Part shown: positions 32,948 through 41,340 of the stretch, in pieces
Layout of the letters: each line of letters begins with the position of its first letter
How positions within the stretch are numbered: position 1 is the first letter of the stretch
Assembly: GCA_900543605.1 (NCBI GenBank)
Contig: UQSK01000004.1
Location: 3,052-67,051 of the forward strand
DNA: 64,000 bases
Source: an uncultured Collinsella sp.
GTDB lineage: Bacteria > Actinomycetota > Coriobacteriia > Coriobacteriales > Coriobacteriaceae
Direction of reading: 5' to 3'
The notes under the pieces: model-generated
What the model was told of the DNA's origin: nothing
The model's input: the letters and a program-made list of their open reading frames with translations, nothing else
The model's database searches: none
Made by a program: the position numbers and the translations under genes

Positions 32948-33829
32948 TTACAGAATCTCAATCGTGAACGAGCGAACGATGGTCTCCTTGGGCTTGGCGA
33001 CAAGGCAGCCGCGCTTATGCTCAAGTACGTCGTCCTCATCGGAGCAGGTCGAGAGGCCGCCCCAAGGTTCAACTGCCACAAAATCGCCCTCGGGCTTGCT
33101 CCACACAATGAGATATGGGAAGCCCTCAAAGCTCAGGCGGACGCCCTTGTCCTCGCCCTTTTTGGAAAGCGTGACCTGACGGCTCTCGAGCACGTCAAAG
33201 ATGGTCTCCGCAAAATCGAAGAGCTCATGCGACAGGGGCAGCGTCTTTCCCACCATGGGGTTCTTGGATCGGTTTGCCACGTCAATCAAGCCAGTCGAGG
33301 GAACGGCGGTGCAGAGCTCCGCAGCCTCGTCTTTCTCAAAGCGCAACTCGTAGTCCGTATAGGCCTCGCCCTCATCGAGCGGACACCTAAAGCCGGGATG
33401 ACCGCCGATAAAGAACGGCATGTCCTCGGTCCCCTCGTTGGTCACCTCATAGGAGACGCGCACGGCGGTATCCTCGAGCGTATAACGAGCGACAAGCTTA
33501 AACGGGTACGGATAATCGCTCAGCAGCGCGGCGTTATCCTCCGAAGCCAGGCACATCGCCAGCTCGTTCTCGCCTTGGCTCAGCAGCTTCCACTCCCGTT
33601 TGCGCGCAAACCCGTGGCGAGCGAGCTTTACATGATGCCCGGCAAACGTCATGGCGCTGTTGTCGCGCAAGCCTCCGCAAATCGGGAAGCAGATCGGTGC
33701 CTGGCCAGACCACACGGCGGGATCGCCCTGCCACAGATACTCGCGACCTCCGGCCTCAATCGAGGTAAACGAACCGCCAGCCGTGGACACCTTAATAGAA
33801 ATCGAATCGTTGGAGAGAGCGTATTCCAT
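32948..33829 (-). CDS. lacX: Aldose 1-epimerase-like protein of the LacX type, copy 2
   Basis: The 293-residue paralogue of 7343-8224 has the same length and motifs (STAGGSFTSIEAGGREYLWQ at its start, FFIGGHPGFRCPLDEG, WGGLSTCSDEDDVLEHKRGC). AAAGGATGG lies just before ATG 33829; the longer in-frame extension has no support. It pairs with the second kinase gene as copy 1 does, so the pair duplicated as a unit. Confidence 0.88.
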   Translation of the reverse strand: MEYALSNDSISIKVSTAGGSFTSIEAGGREYLWQGDPAVWSGQAPICFPICGGLRDNSAMTFAGHHVKLARHGFARKREWKLLSQGENELAMCLASEDNAALLSDYPYPFKLVARYTLEDTAVRVSYEVTNEGTEDMPFFIGGHPGFRCPLDEGEAYTDYELRFEKDEAAELCTAVPSTGLIDVANRSKNPMVGKTLPLSHELFDFAETIFDVLESRQVTLSKKGEDKGVRLSFEGFPYLIVWSKPEGDFVAVEPWGGLSTCSDEDDVLEHKRGCLVAKPKETIVRSFTIEIL

Positions 33830-33988
33830 TGCCCATCCTTTCGAACAACTGCTTTTTTTTGCTCGCAAGAACCCGTCTCGGCCCTGACCAAAGGACAAAC
33901 CCGCACGTTCATCGACGCGTCCGGTATCCCAGCCATGTAACGGGGTACCATACAGACATTGATGCAATTACAGCTGAAAGGCCTTCTT

Positions 33989-34573
33989 ATGCGAACCATC
34001 ATCCTCTACGCCTCGCGCCATCACGGCAATACGAAAAAGCTCGTGGACGCCATCGTCGAGGCACACCCCGAGATCGATACCCTCGACGTCAAGGCGCTTG
34101 GCAAAAACGAGTACCCCGACCTGCACGAATATCATTTGATCGGCGTCGCAACGGGCATCTATTACTCCGAGATCGACAAAGATATGGCACGCGTGCTCAC
34201 CAATGTGCTGCAGCCGCAGGACAAGGTGTTTGGCCTTATGACCTACGGTGGCAAAAACAAGTGGTACGGCAAGGATATCGATGGCATCTGCCGCATGAGG
34301 CAGGCCATCTTTATGGGTGTCTACGGCTGCCCCGGCTTTGATACGTGGGGGCCGTTTAAACTCACCGGCGGTGTCCAAAAGGGACACCCGACCGCTGAGG
34401 AAATTAAGGGCGCCGTCGACTTCTTCGACAAGATCGAAGACGAGTATGGCGACATCATCGTCGAAGAATACGCCAAGCGCGAGAAGCGCCTAGCATACGA
34501 GAAGGAGCATCCTGCAGGAGGCCTGGTGGCCGGCGTCAAGCGCACGGCAAAGAAGATCGCTAACAAGCTGTAA
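33989..34573 (+). CDS. Flavodoxin-domain protein
   Basis: The 194-residue protein begins MRTIILYASRHHGNTKKLVD. YASRHHGNTKKL has the form of the FMN phosphate-binding loop of flavodoxins. GVATGIYYSEIDKD and LMTYGGKNKWYGKD supply the isoalloxazine-side loops. It probably carries electrons in the cytoplasm. A basic C-terminus (GVKRTAKKIANKL) might touch membrane or nucleic acid. ATG 33989 has GAAAGG 8 nt upstream. It has its own terminator and no obvious link to the surrounding sugar genes. Confidence 0.88.
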   Translation: MRTIILYASRHHGNTKKLVDAIVEAHPEIDTLDVKALGKNEYPDLHEYHLIGVATGIYYSEIDKDMARVLTNVLQPQDKVFGLMTYGGKNKWYGKDIDGICRMRQAIFMGVYGCPGFDTWGPFKLTGGVQKGHPTAEEIKGAVDFFDKIEDEYGDIIVEEYAKREKRLAYEKEHPAGGLVAGVKRTAKKIANKL

Positions 34574-34604
34574 CTGTGAAGGTGCTTTTGAGCGTTTAAC
34601 CCAT

Positions 34605-34643
34605 ACGGCGGGTCCGAGCAGATTCGGGCCCGCCGTCTTTTTC
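34605..34643 (+). terminator. Terminator after the flavodoxin gene
   Basis: ACGGCGGG-TCCGA/TTCGG-GCCCGCCGT forms the stem and CTTTTTC follows. Confidence 0.85.
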
Positions 34644-34648
34644 TATCG

Positions 34649-35818
34649 TTACTCGGTAAAAGCGTTGCCGACGCTCTGGCCGCCAACATACGTCTCGACG
34701 AGGGTGAGCTCATGGTCGAACACGACAAAGTCGGCGTCGCGACCCGGCATGATGCTGCCGCACTTATCCTCGATGTGCGCGGAGCGTGCCGGCACCTCGG
34801 TTGCCATACGAATGGCGATATCGGCGCTGGCGATGCCCCAGTCGACGATGTTCTTGACGCCCTGGGCAAGCGTGAGCACCGAGCCAGCAATGCTCTTGCC
34901 GTCGGCGAGCCAGCACAGGTTGTCCTTCATGATGACGTCCATGCCACCACTGGTGTAGCTGCCCTCGGGCATGCCGCCGCAGCCAAGGCAGTCGGTGATG
35001 AGCACCGTGTGCTGCCAGCCCTTTGCCTGCAGCAGCGCCTTGATGGCGGCAGGGTTAACGTGCTTGCCGTCACAGATGATCTCGGCGTAGGTCTCGGGCG
35101 TGGACATGGCAGCGCCCACGACACCGGGCTCACGGTGATGCAGCCCGCGCTGACCGTTATAGGTATGCGTAAAGCAGCTGGCACCGGCGTTGATGGCGGC
35201 GATGCACTCATCGTAGGTGGCGTCAGAGTGACCGATGCTGGTCACCACACCCTTGGCATTCAGAGCAGCCGCATAAGCAGCGGCACCGTCGCGCTCGGCC
35301 GCCATGGCGCTCTTGACGATGCGACCACCCGCAGCCTCCTGCCACTGATCGAAGACCTCCTCGGAGGGATCGATCAGGTAAGCGGGGTTCTGCGCGCCCA
35401 CGTGCTTCATGGTAAAGAAGGGGCCCTCCAGGTAGATGCCCTGAATGCGGGCACCGCAGAAGTCGGGGCCGCGACCCTCGTCCGCCTGAGCGATGGCGGC
35501 GCAGGCGTCCTTGATCTGCTCGACGCCATCGGTGAACGTCGTGGGCAGCCAGCTGGTGGTGCCGCGACGGGCGAGCTCGGTCGAGCTGATATCGATGCCC
35601 TCGGGATCGTTATCGGTAGTTGAGTGGTTGTAGAAGCCATGGATGTGAGTATCGACCATACCCGGTGCGATCCACGATCCCGTGTAGTCCTTAATCTCGC
35701 AAGAGGGCTCGTCGGCTTGCCAGGTGCCAAAGACGCCATCCTCGACCATAAGATAGCCGCCCAGTTGCGGGCCTGCCGGCAAGAAGAACTTGTCAGCCTT
35801 AATTGCGTACGTGCTCAT
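34649..35818 (-). CDS. nagA: N-acetylglucosamine-6-phosphate deacetylase (or N-acetylgalactosamine-6-phosphate deacetylase)
   Basis: The 389-residue amidohydrolase has the metal-site motif DTHIHGFYNHST near residue 57, EGPFFTMKHVGAQNP near 132, a GHSDATYDEC metal-binding histidine, THTYNGQRGLHHREPG, and the catalytic aspartate in LITDCLGCGG. It removes acetate from an N-acetylhexosamine-6-phosphate. AAGGAG lies 5 nt before ATG 35818. Together with AgaS and the mannose-type PTS, GalNAc-6-phosphate is a likely natural substrate, but GlcNAc-6-phosphate is equally possible from sequence. It follows agaS by 117 bp on the same strand, after a terminator. Confidence 0.93.
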   Translation of the reverse strand: MSTYAIKADKFFLPAGPQLGGYLMVEDGVFGTWQADEPSCEIKDYTGSWIAPGMVDTHIHGFYNHSTTDNDPEGIDISSTELARRGTTSWLPTTFTDGVEQIKDACAAIAQADEGRGPDFCGARIQGIYLEGPFFTMKHVGAQNPAYLIDPSEEVFDQWQEAAGGRIVKSAMAAERDGAAAYAAALNAKGVVTSIGHSDATYDECIAAINAGASCFTHTYNGQRGLHHREPGVVGAAMSTPETYAEIICDGKHVNPAAIKALLQAKGWQHTVLITDCLGCGGMPEGSYTSGGMDVIMKDNLCWLADGKSIAGSVLTLAQGVKNIVDWGIASADIAIRMATEVPARSAHIEDKCGSIMPGRDADFVVFDHELTLVETYVGGQSVGNAFTE

Positions 35819-35883
35819 ATGCACTCCTTGCTTCTAAAGCAGTTGACTGTAGTGATGCTTATACCCAGCTCACGTAAAACAAA

Positions 35884-35921
35884 AAGCGCCCGCCCGCCGT
35901 TATGAGCGGACGGGCGCCCTT
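35884..35921 (-). terminator. Terminator between agaS and nagA
   Basis: AAGCGCCCGCCCGC/GGACGGGCGCCCTT forms an imperfect stem followed on the minus strand by TTTTTGTTTT. It may partly uncouple nagA from agaS. Confidence 0.85.
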
Positions 35922-35935
35922 ACAGGGGGACGCGA

Positions 35936-37102
35936 TTAAGCGGTGAAGGGGTGAATCGTCACGCCCTTAACCACGCGGTTGACCGTGCCGGTGGGGCTCG
36001 GCGTATCGGGCGTGTTGCCCACGCGCACGGAGTTGAGCAGGCTGATAGCCTGGGCAAACATCACGAACGGCAGAGCAAGGTAGCCCTCGGGAAGTGCCTC
36101 GTAGCCCTTAAAGGTGAAGGACTCACCCTCATAGACGGTGGCACCTTCCTGCTGAACGGCGATGGTGTGCTGAGCGATCTCGTCGCCACCGATCTCGTTG
36201 AGGATGTCGATGTCGTACTGACGGGTGTAGGCGTCGTTGTTGACGAACACGAAGACGAGCGTCTTATCGTCGACGAAGGACTTAGGTCCGTGACGATAGC
36301 CCATGGAGGTGTCGTAGGAAGTAGCGACCAGACCGTGAGCGAGCTCAAGGATCTTGAGCTGGCTCTCCTGGGCAAGGCCACCGAAGGAGCCAGAACCCAA
36401 GTAGGTCACGCGGTTGAAGTCGCCAGCCAGGTAATCGGCGATCTCGGGCTCACGGGAGATGACCTCCTCGCCCATCTTGGCAATCGTCTCGACCCACTCG
36501 GCCTTCTGCTCGTCAGAGGCAGTGTCGAAAATAAGGGTGGAGAGCAGGGTCATGCAGGAATAAGAACCGGTCATGGCGAAGCCCTTGTCGTTGGCGCGCG
36601 GAATGAGCAGCGTCAGCGCGTTGGGATCATCGGCAGACTCGACGGCGAGCTTGCCCTCGGGAGCGCAAGTGATGTTGAGGAACTTGACGTTGTGGACGAG
36701 CTCCTTGGCAACGGCAACGGCAGCAAGGCTCTCGGGGCTGTTGCCAGAGCGGGCAAAGGAAACCACGAGCGTGGGATCCTCGGCGCGCAGGAAGTCGCGC
36801 GGGGCGCTCACGATGTCGGTCGTGGCGATGGGCTTAAAGTCGTAGAGATCAGTGTTGCCAGCGTGACGCAGGTACGGGGCGCAGGTATCGCCAACATAGT
36901 CGGACGTACCGGCACCGGTGAAGACAACGGACAGACGGCCCTCGCCCATAGCGCGAGCCTCGGCCAGGAAGGCCTCGATGGCCTCCTTGTTCTCGCGATA
37001 GATGTTGAGCGTATCACGCCAAAGCTCGGGCTGCTGAGCAATCTCGGCCGTGGTGATCTGGGCGCCGAGCTCGGTGAGCTTCTCGACACTCTTCTCGAAC
37101 AT
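35936..37102 (-). CDS. agaS: SIS-domain sugar isomerase/deaminase, AgaS type
   Basis: The 388-residue protein has two SIS domains. Motifs are VVFTGAGTSDYVGD near residue 59, VVSFARSGNSPESLAA near 118, and YLGSGSFGGLAQESQLKILE near 235, with SMGYRHGPKSFVD carrying the catalytic-type Glu/His region. AgaS converts galactosamine-6-phosphate to tagatose-6-phosphate plus ammonia. That product can go to the LacC-type kinases in this window. AGAGAGG precedes the ATG. A CTGGT-N4-ACCAG site lies 62 bp upstream, so control by the adjacent GntR regulator is likely. Confidence 0.92.
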   Translation of the reverse strand: MFEKSVEKLTELGAQITTAEIAQQPELWRDTLNIYRENKEAIEAFLAEARAMGEGRLSVVFTGAGTSDYVGDTCAPYLRHAGNTDLYDFKPIATTDIVSAPRDFLRAEDPTLVVSFARSGNSPESLAAVAVAKELVHNVKFLNITCAPEGKLAVESADDPNALTLLIPRANDKGFAMTGSYSCMTLLSTLIFDTASDEQKAEWVETIAKMGEEVISREPEIADYLAGDFNRVTYLGSGSFGGLAQESQLKILELAHGLVATSYDTSMGYRHGPKSFVDDKTLVFVFVNNDAYTRQYDIDILNEIGGDEIAQHTIAVQQEGATVYEGESFTFKGYEALPEGYLALPFVMFAQAISLLNSVRVGNTPDTPSPTGTVNRVVKGVTIHPFTA

Positions 37103-37163
37103 TTTTAATACCTCTCTCTAGAAGTAATCCTCTGACGTGCAATTATACACTTCGGTTGGTTAT

Positions 37164-37177
37164 CTGGTAGTAACCAG
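37164..37177. promoter_or_regulatory. GntR/UTRA operator-like site upstream of agaS
   Basis: CTGGTAGTAACCAG is a palindrome with 5-bp arms and a 4-bp centre. Nearly the same site (CTGGTAGTAACCAC) lies upstream of the PTS operon at 41457-41470. Confidence 0.75.
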
Positions 37178-37216
37178 TTAAATGCAAAGAATCATCATAT
37201 GGAAACGATGCGGACA

Positions 37217-37948
37217 CTAATCGCTACGCTGGTGGTAAACCTTGTATTTAAACTGATCGGCACGAGCAACCGAGAGTGTGTACTCCACAACCTCGTTTGA
37301 CTCGTTATACGTAGTCCTGACCAAATCGAGCACAGGCGAGCCCTCGACAATTCCCAAAAGGTGGGCGTCGGTGGGACGGGCTATGCTCGCATAGAACTCC
37401 TCTTCGGCCACGCGTATCTTTTGCTGAAAGTCTTGCTCAATCACATCGTAAAGCGGCTTACGCTCCAGCAGCGGTCGCTTTAGGGACAGAAATTGACGAA
37501 CTGGTAGATAGCTACGTTCGACCATCATGGGCATGTTGTCGGCAGAACGAAGGCGCTTAAGCTTAAAAATGCGATCACCGATACGCAATCCCATATGCTC
37601 GGCCAGATTTTTATCGGCCTCCATCTCGCAAAACTCGAGAATCGTGGTCTCGGGGTCGCGACCCATCGCGCGCATCTGCTCGGTAAAGCTGTAGGACTGC
37701 ATAAGATTGGTTGCCTTTGCCGAACGGTCGGTCACAAAGGTACCGCGACCGTGCTGCCGAACCACCAGTCCTAAACGCTCCAGTTCCTGCAGAGCCAGGC
37801 GTACCGTAGTGCGCGAGAGACCATAGCGCTCCGAAAGTTCGCGCTCGGAAGGAATCATGTCACCGGCGCGATATTCATGGTCGATCTTTTCGGTCAGAAT
37901 ATCGACCAGCTGATCGTACAGCGGTTGCTTACGCGCTCCGATCGCCAT
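37217..37948 (-). CDS. GntR-family regulator with UTRA domain (amino-sugar operon regulator)
   Basis: The 243-residue product has an N-terminal winged helix (PLYDQLVDILTEKIDHEYRA, then [25 protein letters not shown] wing) and a UTRA domain with the YLPVRQFLSL and VIEQDFQQKIRVAEEEFYAS segments. Members such as NagR/YvoA and AgaR-like proteins sense hexosamine-6-phosphates. It sits between the PTS operon and agaS-nagA, and operator-like sites lie before both. AGGGAGGATAGG precedes the ATG. Confidence 0.92.
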   Translation of the reverse strand: MAIGARKQPLYDQLVDILTEKIDHEYRAGDMIPSERELSERYGLSRTTVRLALQELERLGLVVRQHGRGTFVTDRSAKATNLMQSYSFTEQMRAMGRDPETTILEFCEMEADKNLAEHMGLRIGDRIFKLKRLRSADNMPMMVERSYLPVRQFLSLKRPLLERKPLYDVIEQDFQQKIRVAEEEFYASIARPTDAHLLGIVEGSPVLDLVRTTYNESNEVVEYTLSVARADQFKYKVYHQRSD

Positions 37949-38033
37949 CCTATCCTCCCTTTTGCTCGAATTCGGCTAACTACCTAGGGTGTTTAGCATT
38001 ATCTGTCTGCCACACCCGAATCATCAAGAAAAC

Positions 38034-38067
38034 AAAAGCCGCGCGCTCTTTCGAGCACGCGGCTTTT
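38034..38067 (-). terminator. Terminator of the mannose-family PTS operon
   Basis: AAAAGCCGCG..CTC/GAGCACGCGGCTTTT forms the stem, and the minus-strand tail is TTTTGTTTTC. Confidence 0.9.
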
Positions 38068-38133
38068 AACATACACATGGCTTAAGGGGTCGGGGTGTGA
38101 GCCGCGTAGGGACACACCCCTCAAGCTAGAGCC

Positions 38134-39216
38134 TTACCAGATGCTCGGCCAGAGACCAAGCGGGCCAGCGCCCAGGATGCCAAGGACGAAGAGCAGGAGA
38201 ATGCCCTTAGTCGGGGTCCAGCTGTGCTTAGCGAACATGTAGTAAAGCAGCAGCGTAAGCATAAGCGGGACGAGCTTCGGGACGATGGTGTTGAGGGTGT
38301 CGGCAACAGAGAAGTTGACCGGATCCTCGGTAACGGTGCCGTAGGTAACGGACTCCATGCCGTTGCCCAGATCGGTGACGCCGCACTCGACATCGTTGCC
38401 GTCGGCATCGGAAGCGGTAAGGGCGTTGCCGTCCTCATCGGTCATGGCGATGGTACCGGCCTCAGCGGTCTCGGTATCGATGCCCTCCATACCGGTGAAG
38501 TTCTCGGCCTCCTTCTCGGAGACGATCACGGTAGTGGCGGAGAGGCCACGGGTGGTGCCGTTGGGGATCTTGAGGTTGATCTGGGTGCCACCCATGGTGA
38601 CGACCAGGCAACCGACGACGAAGACGCCCATGATGGAAGCGGCACGCGTGAAGGCCTGCATGTTGGCGGTCAGAGCGTCAATAGCGCTGGTGCCAAGCTT
38701 GTAGGACCAGTTCATGAGCCAGAAGCGCAGAGCGAACTGGACGGCGTTGAAGATCACCAGGAAGATAATCGGCGCAGCGGCGTTGCCGTTGATGGCCATG
38801 TTGGAGGTGATGCCGGCCGTGATAGGCACGAGCGTCAGCCAGAACAGGGCGTCACCGATACCACCGAGCGGGCCCATTGCGGCGACGCGGACGGCGCGGA
38901 TCGTGGGGATGTCAACCTTGTTCTGCTCGAGCGAAAGCACGATGCCCATAACAAAGGTGACGAGGAACGGGTGGGTGTTGAAGAACTCCAGGTTGTGGCT
39001 CATGGAAGCCGCGAGGTCGTTCTTGTTGGTGTGGATCTTCTCCAGACCGGGGATGATGGAGTAGAGCCAGCCAGCGGCCTGCATACGCTCGTAGTTGAAC
39101 GAGGCCTGCAGGAAGCAGGAGCGCCAAGCCATCTTGTTGAGGGTCTTCTGGTCGAGCTGCGGAGCAGGAGTGAGATCCTCGTAGTGCTCCGGGATCACAT
39201 ACTCATTAGATGCCAT
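38134..39216 (-). CDS. PTS mannose-family IID component with an acidic insertion
   Basis: The 360-residue membrane subunit works with IIC to move hexosamines. Typical IID motifs are MAWRSCFLQASFNYERMQ near residue 29, AAMGPLGGIGDALFW near 112 and LGTSAIDALTANMQAF near 175. Family members are usually about 270-300 residues. Here about 75 extra residues (about 222-300), rich in Asp, Glu, Gly and Thr, interrupt the region between the last two membrane parts and probably lie outside the cell. GGAGGTGA precedes ATG 39216, which overlaps the IIC stop by 11 bp. Confidence 0.92.
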   Translation of the reverse strand: MASNEYVIPEHYEDLTPAPQLDQKTLNKMAWRSCFLQASFNYERMQAAGWLYSIIPGLEKIHTNKNDLAASMSHNLEFFNTHPFLVTFVMGIVLSLEQNKVDIPTIRAVRVAAMGPLGGIGDALFWLTLVPITAGITSNMAINGNAAAPIIFLVIFNAVQFALRFWLMNWSYKLGTSAIDALTANMQAFTRAASIMGVFVVGCLVVTMGGTQINLKIPNGTTRGLSATTVIVSEKEAENFTGMEGIDTETAEAGTIAMTDEDGNALTASDADGNDVECGVTDLGNGMESVTYGTVTEDPVNFSVADTLNTIVPKLVPLMLTLLLYYMFAKHSWTPTKGILLLFVLGILGAGPLGLWPSIW

Positions 39217-40006
39217 CTTCGAAGTCACCTCCGTCAGAAACAGCTGCACCCTTCAGCTCGGTCTGCTGCTGGAAGTCCCAGAAAGCGATGCCGAAGCCGA
39301 TGAGAGCGAGGATGAGCAGAGCAGGGGTTGCCAGCGAATCGTTGGCAACGGTGATGAGCGCGAGGCCGAAGCCCATGAGGAAGAAGCCCCACATATCGCG
39401 GTTCATCATAACCTTGAGCAGGACGGCGAAGCCGACGAAGCGCATCATGCCGCCTGCAGCGGACAGACCGGTCTGCAGCCAAGTCGGGATGGCAGAAGCG
39501 ATGGTCTGACCGATGGTAGCGCCAGCGATGAAGAACAGGGTGACGACGACAGCGAAGATCAGGCCGAGCAGAGCCATGGCGAAGTAGTTCAGGCGCTCGA
39601 TGCCCTTGGTGTCCGCGTTGTGAGCCATGTTATCGGCCGTGGACATAAGCGGGGACATAAGCGTGAAGACCAGGGTAACGCCAAGCTGGCCAAGCAGAGC
39701 GAACGGAATGGCGAGGCCGACTGCCGCGTTGGGCTCGAGGCCCGTGGCGATAGCGAGAATGGCTGCCATGATGCCGCCGATGACGGCGTTAGGCGGCTGA
39801 GCGCCTCCGATCGGCATGTTGCCGATCGTCATGAGCTGATAGGTACCACCCACGAGAAGACCGGTGTTGAGGTCGCCAAGGATAAGACCGATGACGGCGC
39901 CGGTGACGATGGGCTGATAGAGAGACTCGAGGAAGTCAAACTGGTCGATTGCCGCGATGAACGTAACAACGAAGACCAGAGCGATCTGGATGATCGAGTA
40001 TTCCAT
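39206..40006 (-). CDS. PTS mannose-family IIC component
   Basis: The 266-residue integral membrane protein forms the sugar channel of a mannose/fructose/sorbose-family PTS. GAVIGLILGDLNTGLLVGGTYQL-type segments near residue 35 and GNMPIGGAQPPNAVIGGIMA near 63 are standard for IIC. AAAGGAGGAG precedes the ATG. It overlaps IID and follows IIB by 90 bp. With AgaS and NagA nearby, the substrate is probably N-acetylgalactosamine, galactosamine or a glycosaminoglycan disaccharide. Confidence 0.93.
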   Translation of the reverse strand: MEYSIIQIALVFVVTFIAAIDQFDFLESLYQPIVTGAVIGLILGDLNTGLLVGGTYQLMTIGNMPIGGAQPPNAVIGGIMAAILAIATGLEPNAAVGLAIPFALLGQLGVTLVFTLMSPLMSTADNMAHNADTKGIERLNYFAMALLGLIFAVVVTLFFIAGATIGQTIASAIPTWLQTGLSAAGGMMRFVGFAVLLKVMMNRDMWGFFLMGFGLALITVANDSLATPALLILALIGFGIAFWDFQQQTELKGAAVSDGGDFEDGI

Positions 40007-40096
40007 CTTGCTCCTCCTTTCAAAATGTATGTACGCACTTTGGATATCACGTACAGAACGTCAGGGTTTCACTCCTGACAACGTGGATCACGAGGA

Positions 40097-40579
40097 TTAC
40101 GAGAAGAGCTTGCTCGTGTCCTCAACAGGCGTGCTCGGAACGCGCCTGATCTCCAACTCCACCCCCAATTCCTGCAGCTCTTTAAACGCAGCGACATCCT
40201 CGTCGTTAACTGCGACGGAGGTGGCGACTTGGCGCTTTCCTTCCGACATGTGCATGTTGCCGATGTTTACCTTCTTTATAGGCACACCGCCCTTGACGAG
40301 CGTAAGCACGTCTTCCGGTGTTTCGGCCACGATGAAGATCTTCTGGCGCGGGCTCGCCTTGCCAATGACGTCGATGGTCTTCTGCAGGGAGAAGAAACGC
40401 GTAGCGACGCCGGCGGGAGCGGCCATCTTCATGAGGTTCTGGCGCATGGTGTTGGACGCCACGTCGTCGTTGGCAACGAGGATGAGGTTGGAGCCCAGAG
40501 TGGAGTTCCACTGGGTGGCAACCTGACCATGAACCAGTCGGTTATCGATGCGGGTAAGAAGAATGTTGGGTTCTGCCAT
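40097..40579 (-). CDS. PTS mannose-family IIB component
   Basis: The 160-residue cytosolic protein receives phosphate on His17 (LTRIDNRLVHGQVATQW) from IIA and passes it to incoming sugar. GAAAGGAAGC precedes the ATG. It is the functional counterpart of the His-less IIB-like protein at 29601-30080. The gene lies between yajC-like and IIC genes in the operon. Confidence 0.94.
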   Translation of the reverse strand: MAEPNILLTRIDNRLVHGQVATQWNSTLGSNLILVANDDVASNTMRQNLMKMAAPAGVATRFFSLQKTIDVIGKASPRQKIFIVAETPEDVLTLVKGGVPIKKVNIGNMHMSEGKRQVATSVAVNDEDVAAFKELQELGVELEIRRVPSTPVEDTSKLFS

Positions 40580-40615
40580 GTTGATCAGCTTCCTTTCGAT
40601 ATTTGCTGACGACAG

Positions 40616-40897
40616 TTACTTGATCTCCTGAATCGCGTAACGCGAAACATCTACGACGGCTCCGGATCGGACTTTAATCTGGACCTTCTCGCCTTCGATG
40701 CCTTTGACGGTTCCGTAGATACCGCCGGCGAAAAGAACCTCCTGACCCGGCTTGAGCTCGGTGTGCAGCTCCTTGAAGTACTTCTGCTTCTTCTTCATGT
40801 TGATTTGCGACCAGATGGTGTAAATCAAGCCCATGATGACAAGCAGGCCTAAAAGGGCGACCGAGGAGCTCAGGACGTTGGCTCCGAAATCGGCCAT
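40616..40897 (-). CDS. YajC-like small membrane protein in a PTS operon
   Basis: The 93-residue protein has one N-terminal membrane helix (VALLGLLVIMGLIYTIW, about 13-30) followed by a basic MKKKQKYFKEL and a small beta domain (LKPGQEVLFAGGIYGTVKGI), the form of YajC, an accessory of the Sec translocase. Similar yajC-like genes are known in streptococcal PTS loci for host glycosaminoglycan fragments. Its start overlaps the IIA stop by one base, so it is co-translated with PTS subunits. A role in membrane insertion of IIC/IID is inference. Confidence 0.88.
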   Translation of the reverse strand: MADFGANVLSSSVALLGLLVIMGLIYTIWSQINMKKKQKYFKELHTELKPGQEVLFAGGIYGTVKGIEGEKVQIKVRSGAVVDVSRYAIQEIK

Positions 40898-41340
40898 TAG
40901 ATGCCGTCCTCGTCGCCGAAGATATCCTCTTCCTCGGAGCCGGCAACGGATGCGACCGTCTGGGCGGTGATGCCCGTCTGGCCAACGGTCACGGCCTGCT
41001 CGCCAAGCTCGGCGAGCGTGGCATTGCCGCGGAGGAACAGAAGCTCAATAACCATGGGAAGGTTGGTGCCAGTCAGAACCTCGACGCTGTCGACATCCTG
41101 GGCAATCATCATCGACTGGTTGAACGGGGTACCACCGAGCAAGTCGGTAAAGACGAGCACGCCATCGCACTCCTCGCGCATGGCGGTAATAGCGGCGCGG
41201 AGATCCTCACCGTAGGATGCGGCCTGGTCGCCCTCAAAAGGAACGACGGTAAAAGCAGGCTGGTCGCCGGCAACCATAGCGATAGCGCTTGCAAGGCCGG
41301 GTGCGAACTGTCCATGACCGGTAAGAATAAAGCCAACCAT
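40897..41340 (-). CDS. PTS mannose-family IIA component
   Basis: The 147-residue protein carries the phosphohistidine His9 in ILTGHGQFAPG and the DLLGGTPFNQS motif near residue 66, as in the EIIA of mannose-family systems. It takes phosphate from HPr. It is first gene of the operon IIA-yajC-IIB-IIC-IID. GAAGGGAAA precedes the ATG. Two operator-like CTGGT sites lie upstream. Confidence 0.94.
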   Translation of the reverse strand: MVGFILTGHGQFAPGLASAIAMVAGDQPAFTVVPFEGDQAASYGEDLRAAITAMREECDGVLVFTDLLGGTPFNQSMMIAQDVDSVEVLTGTNLPMVIELLFLRGNATLAELGEQAVTVGQTGITAQTVASVAGSEEEDIFGDEDGI

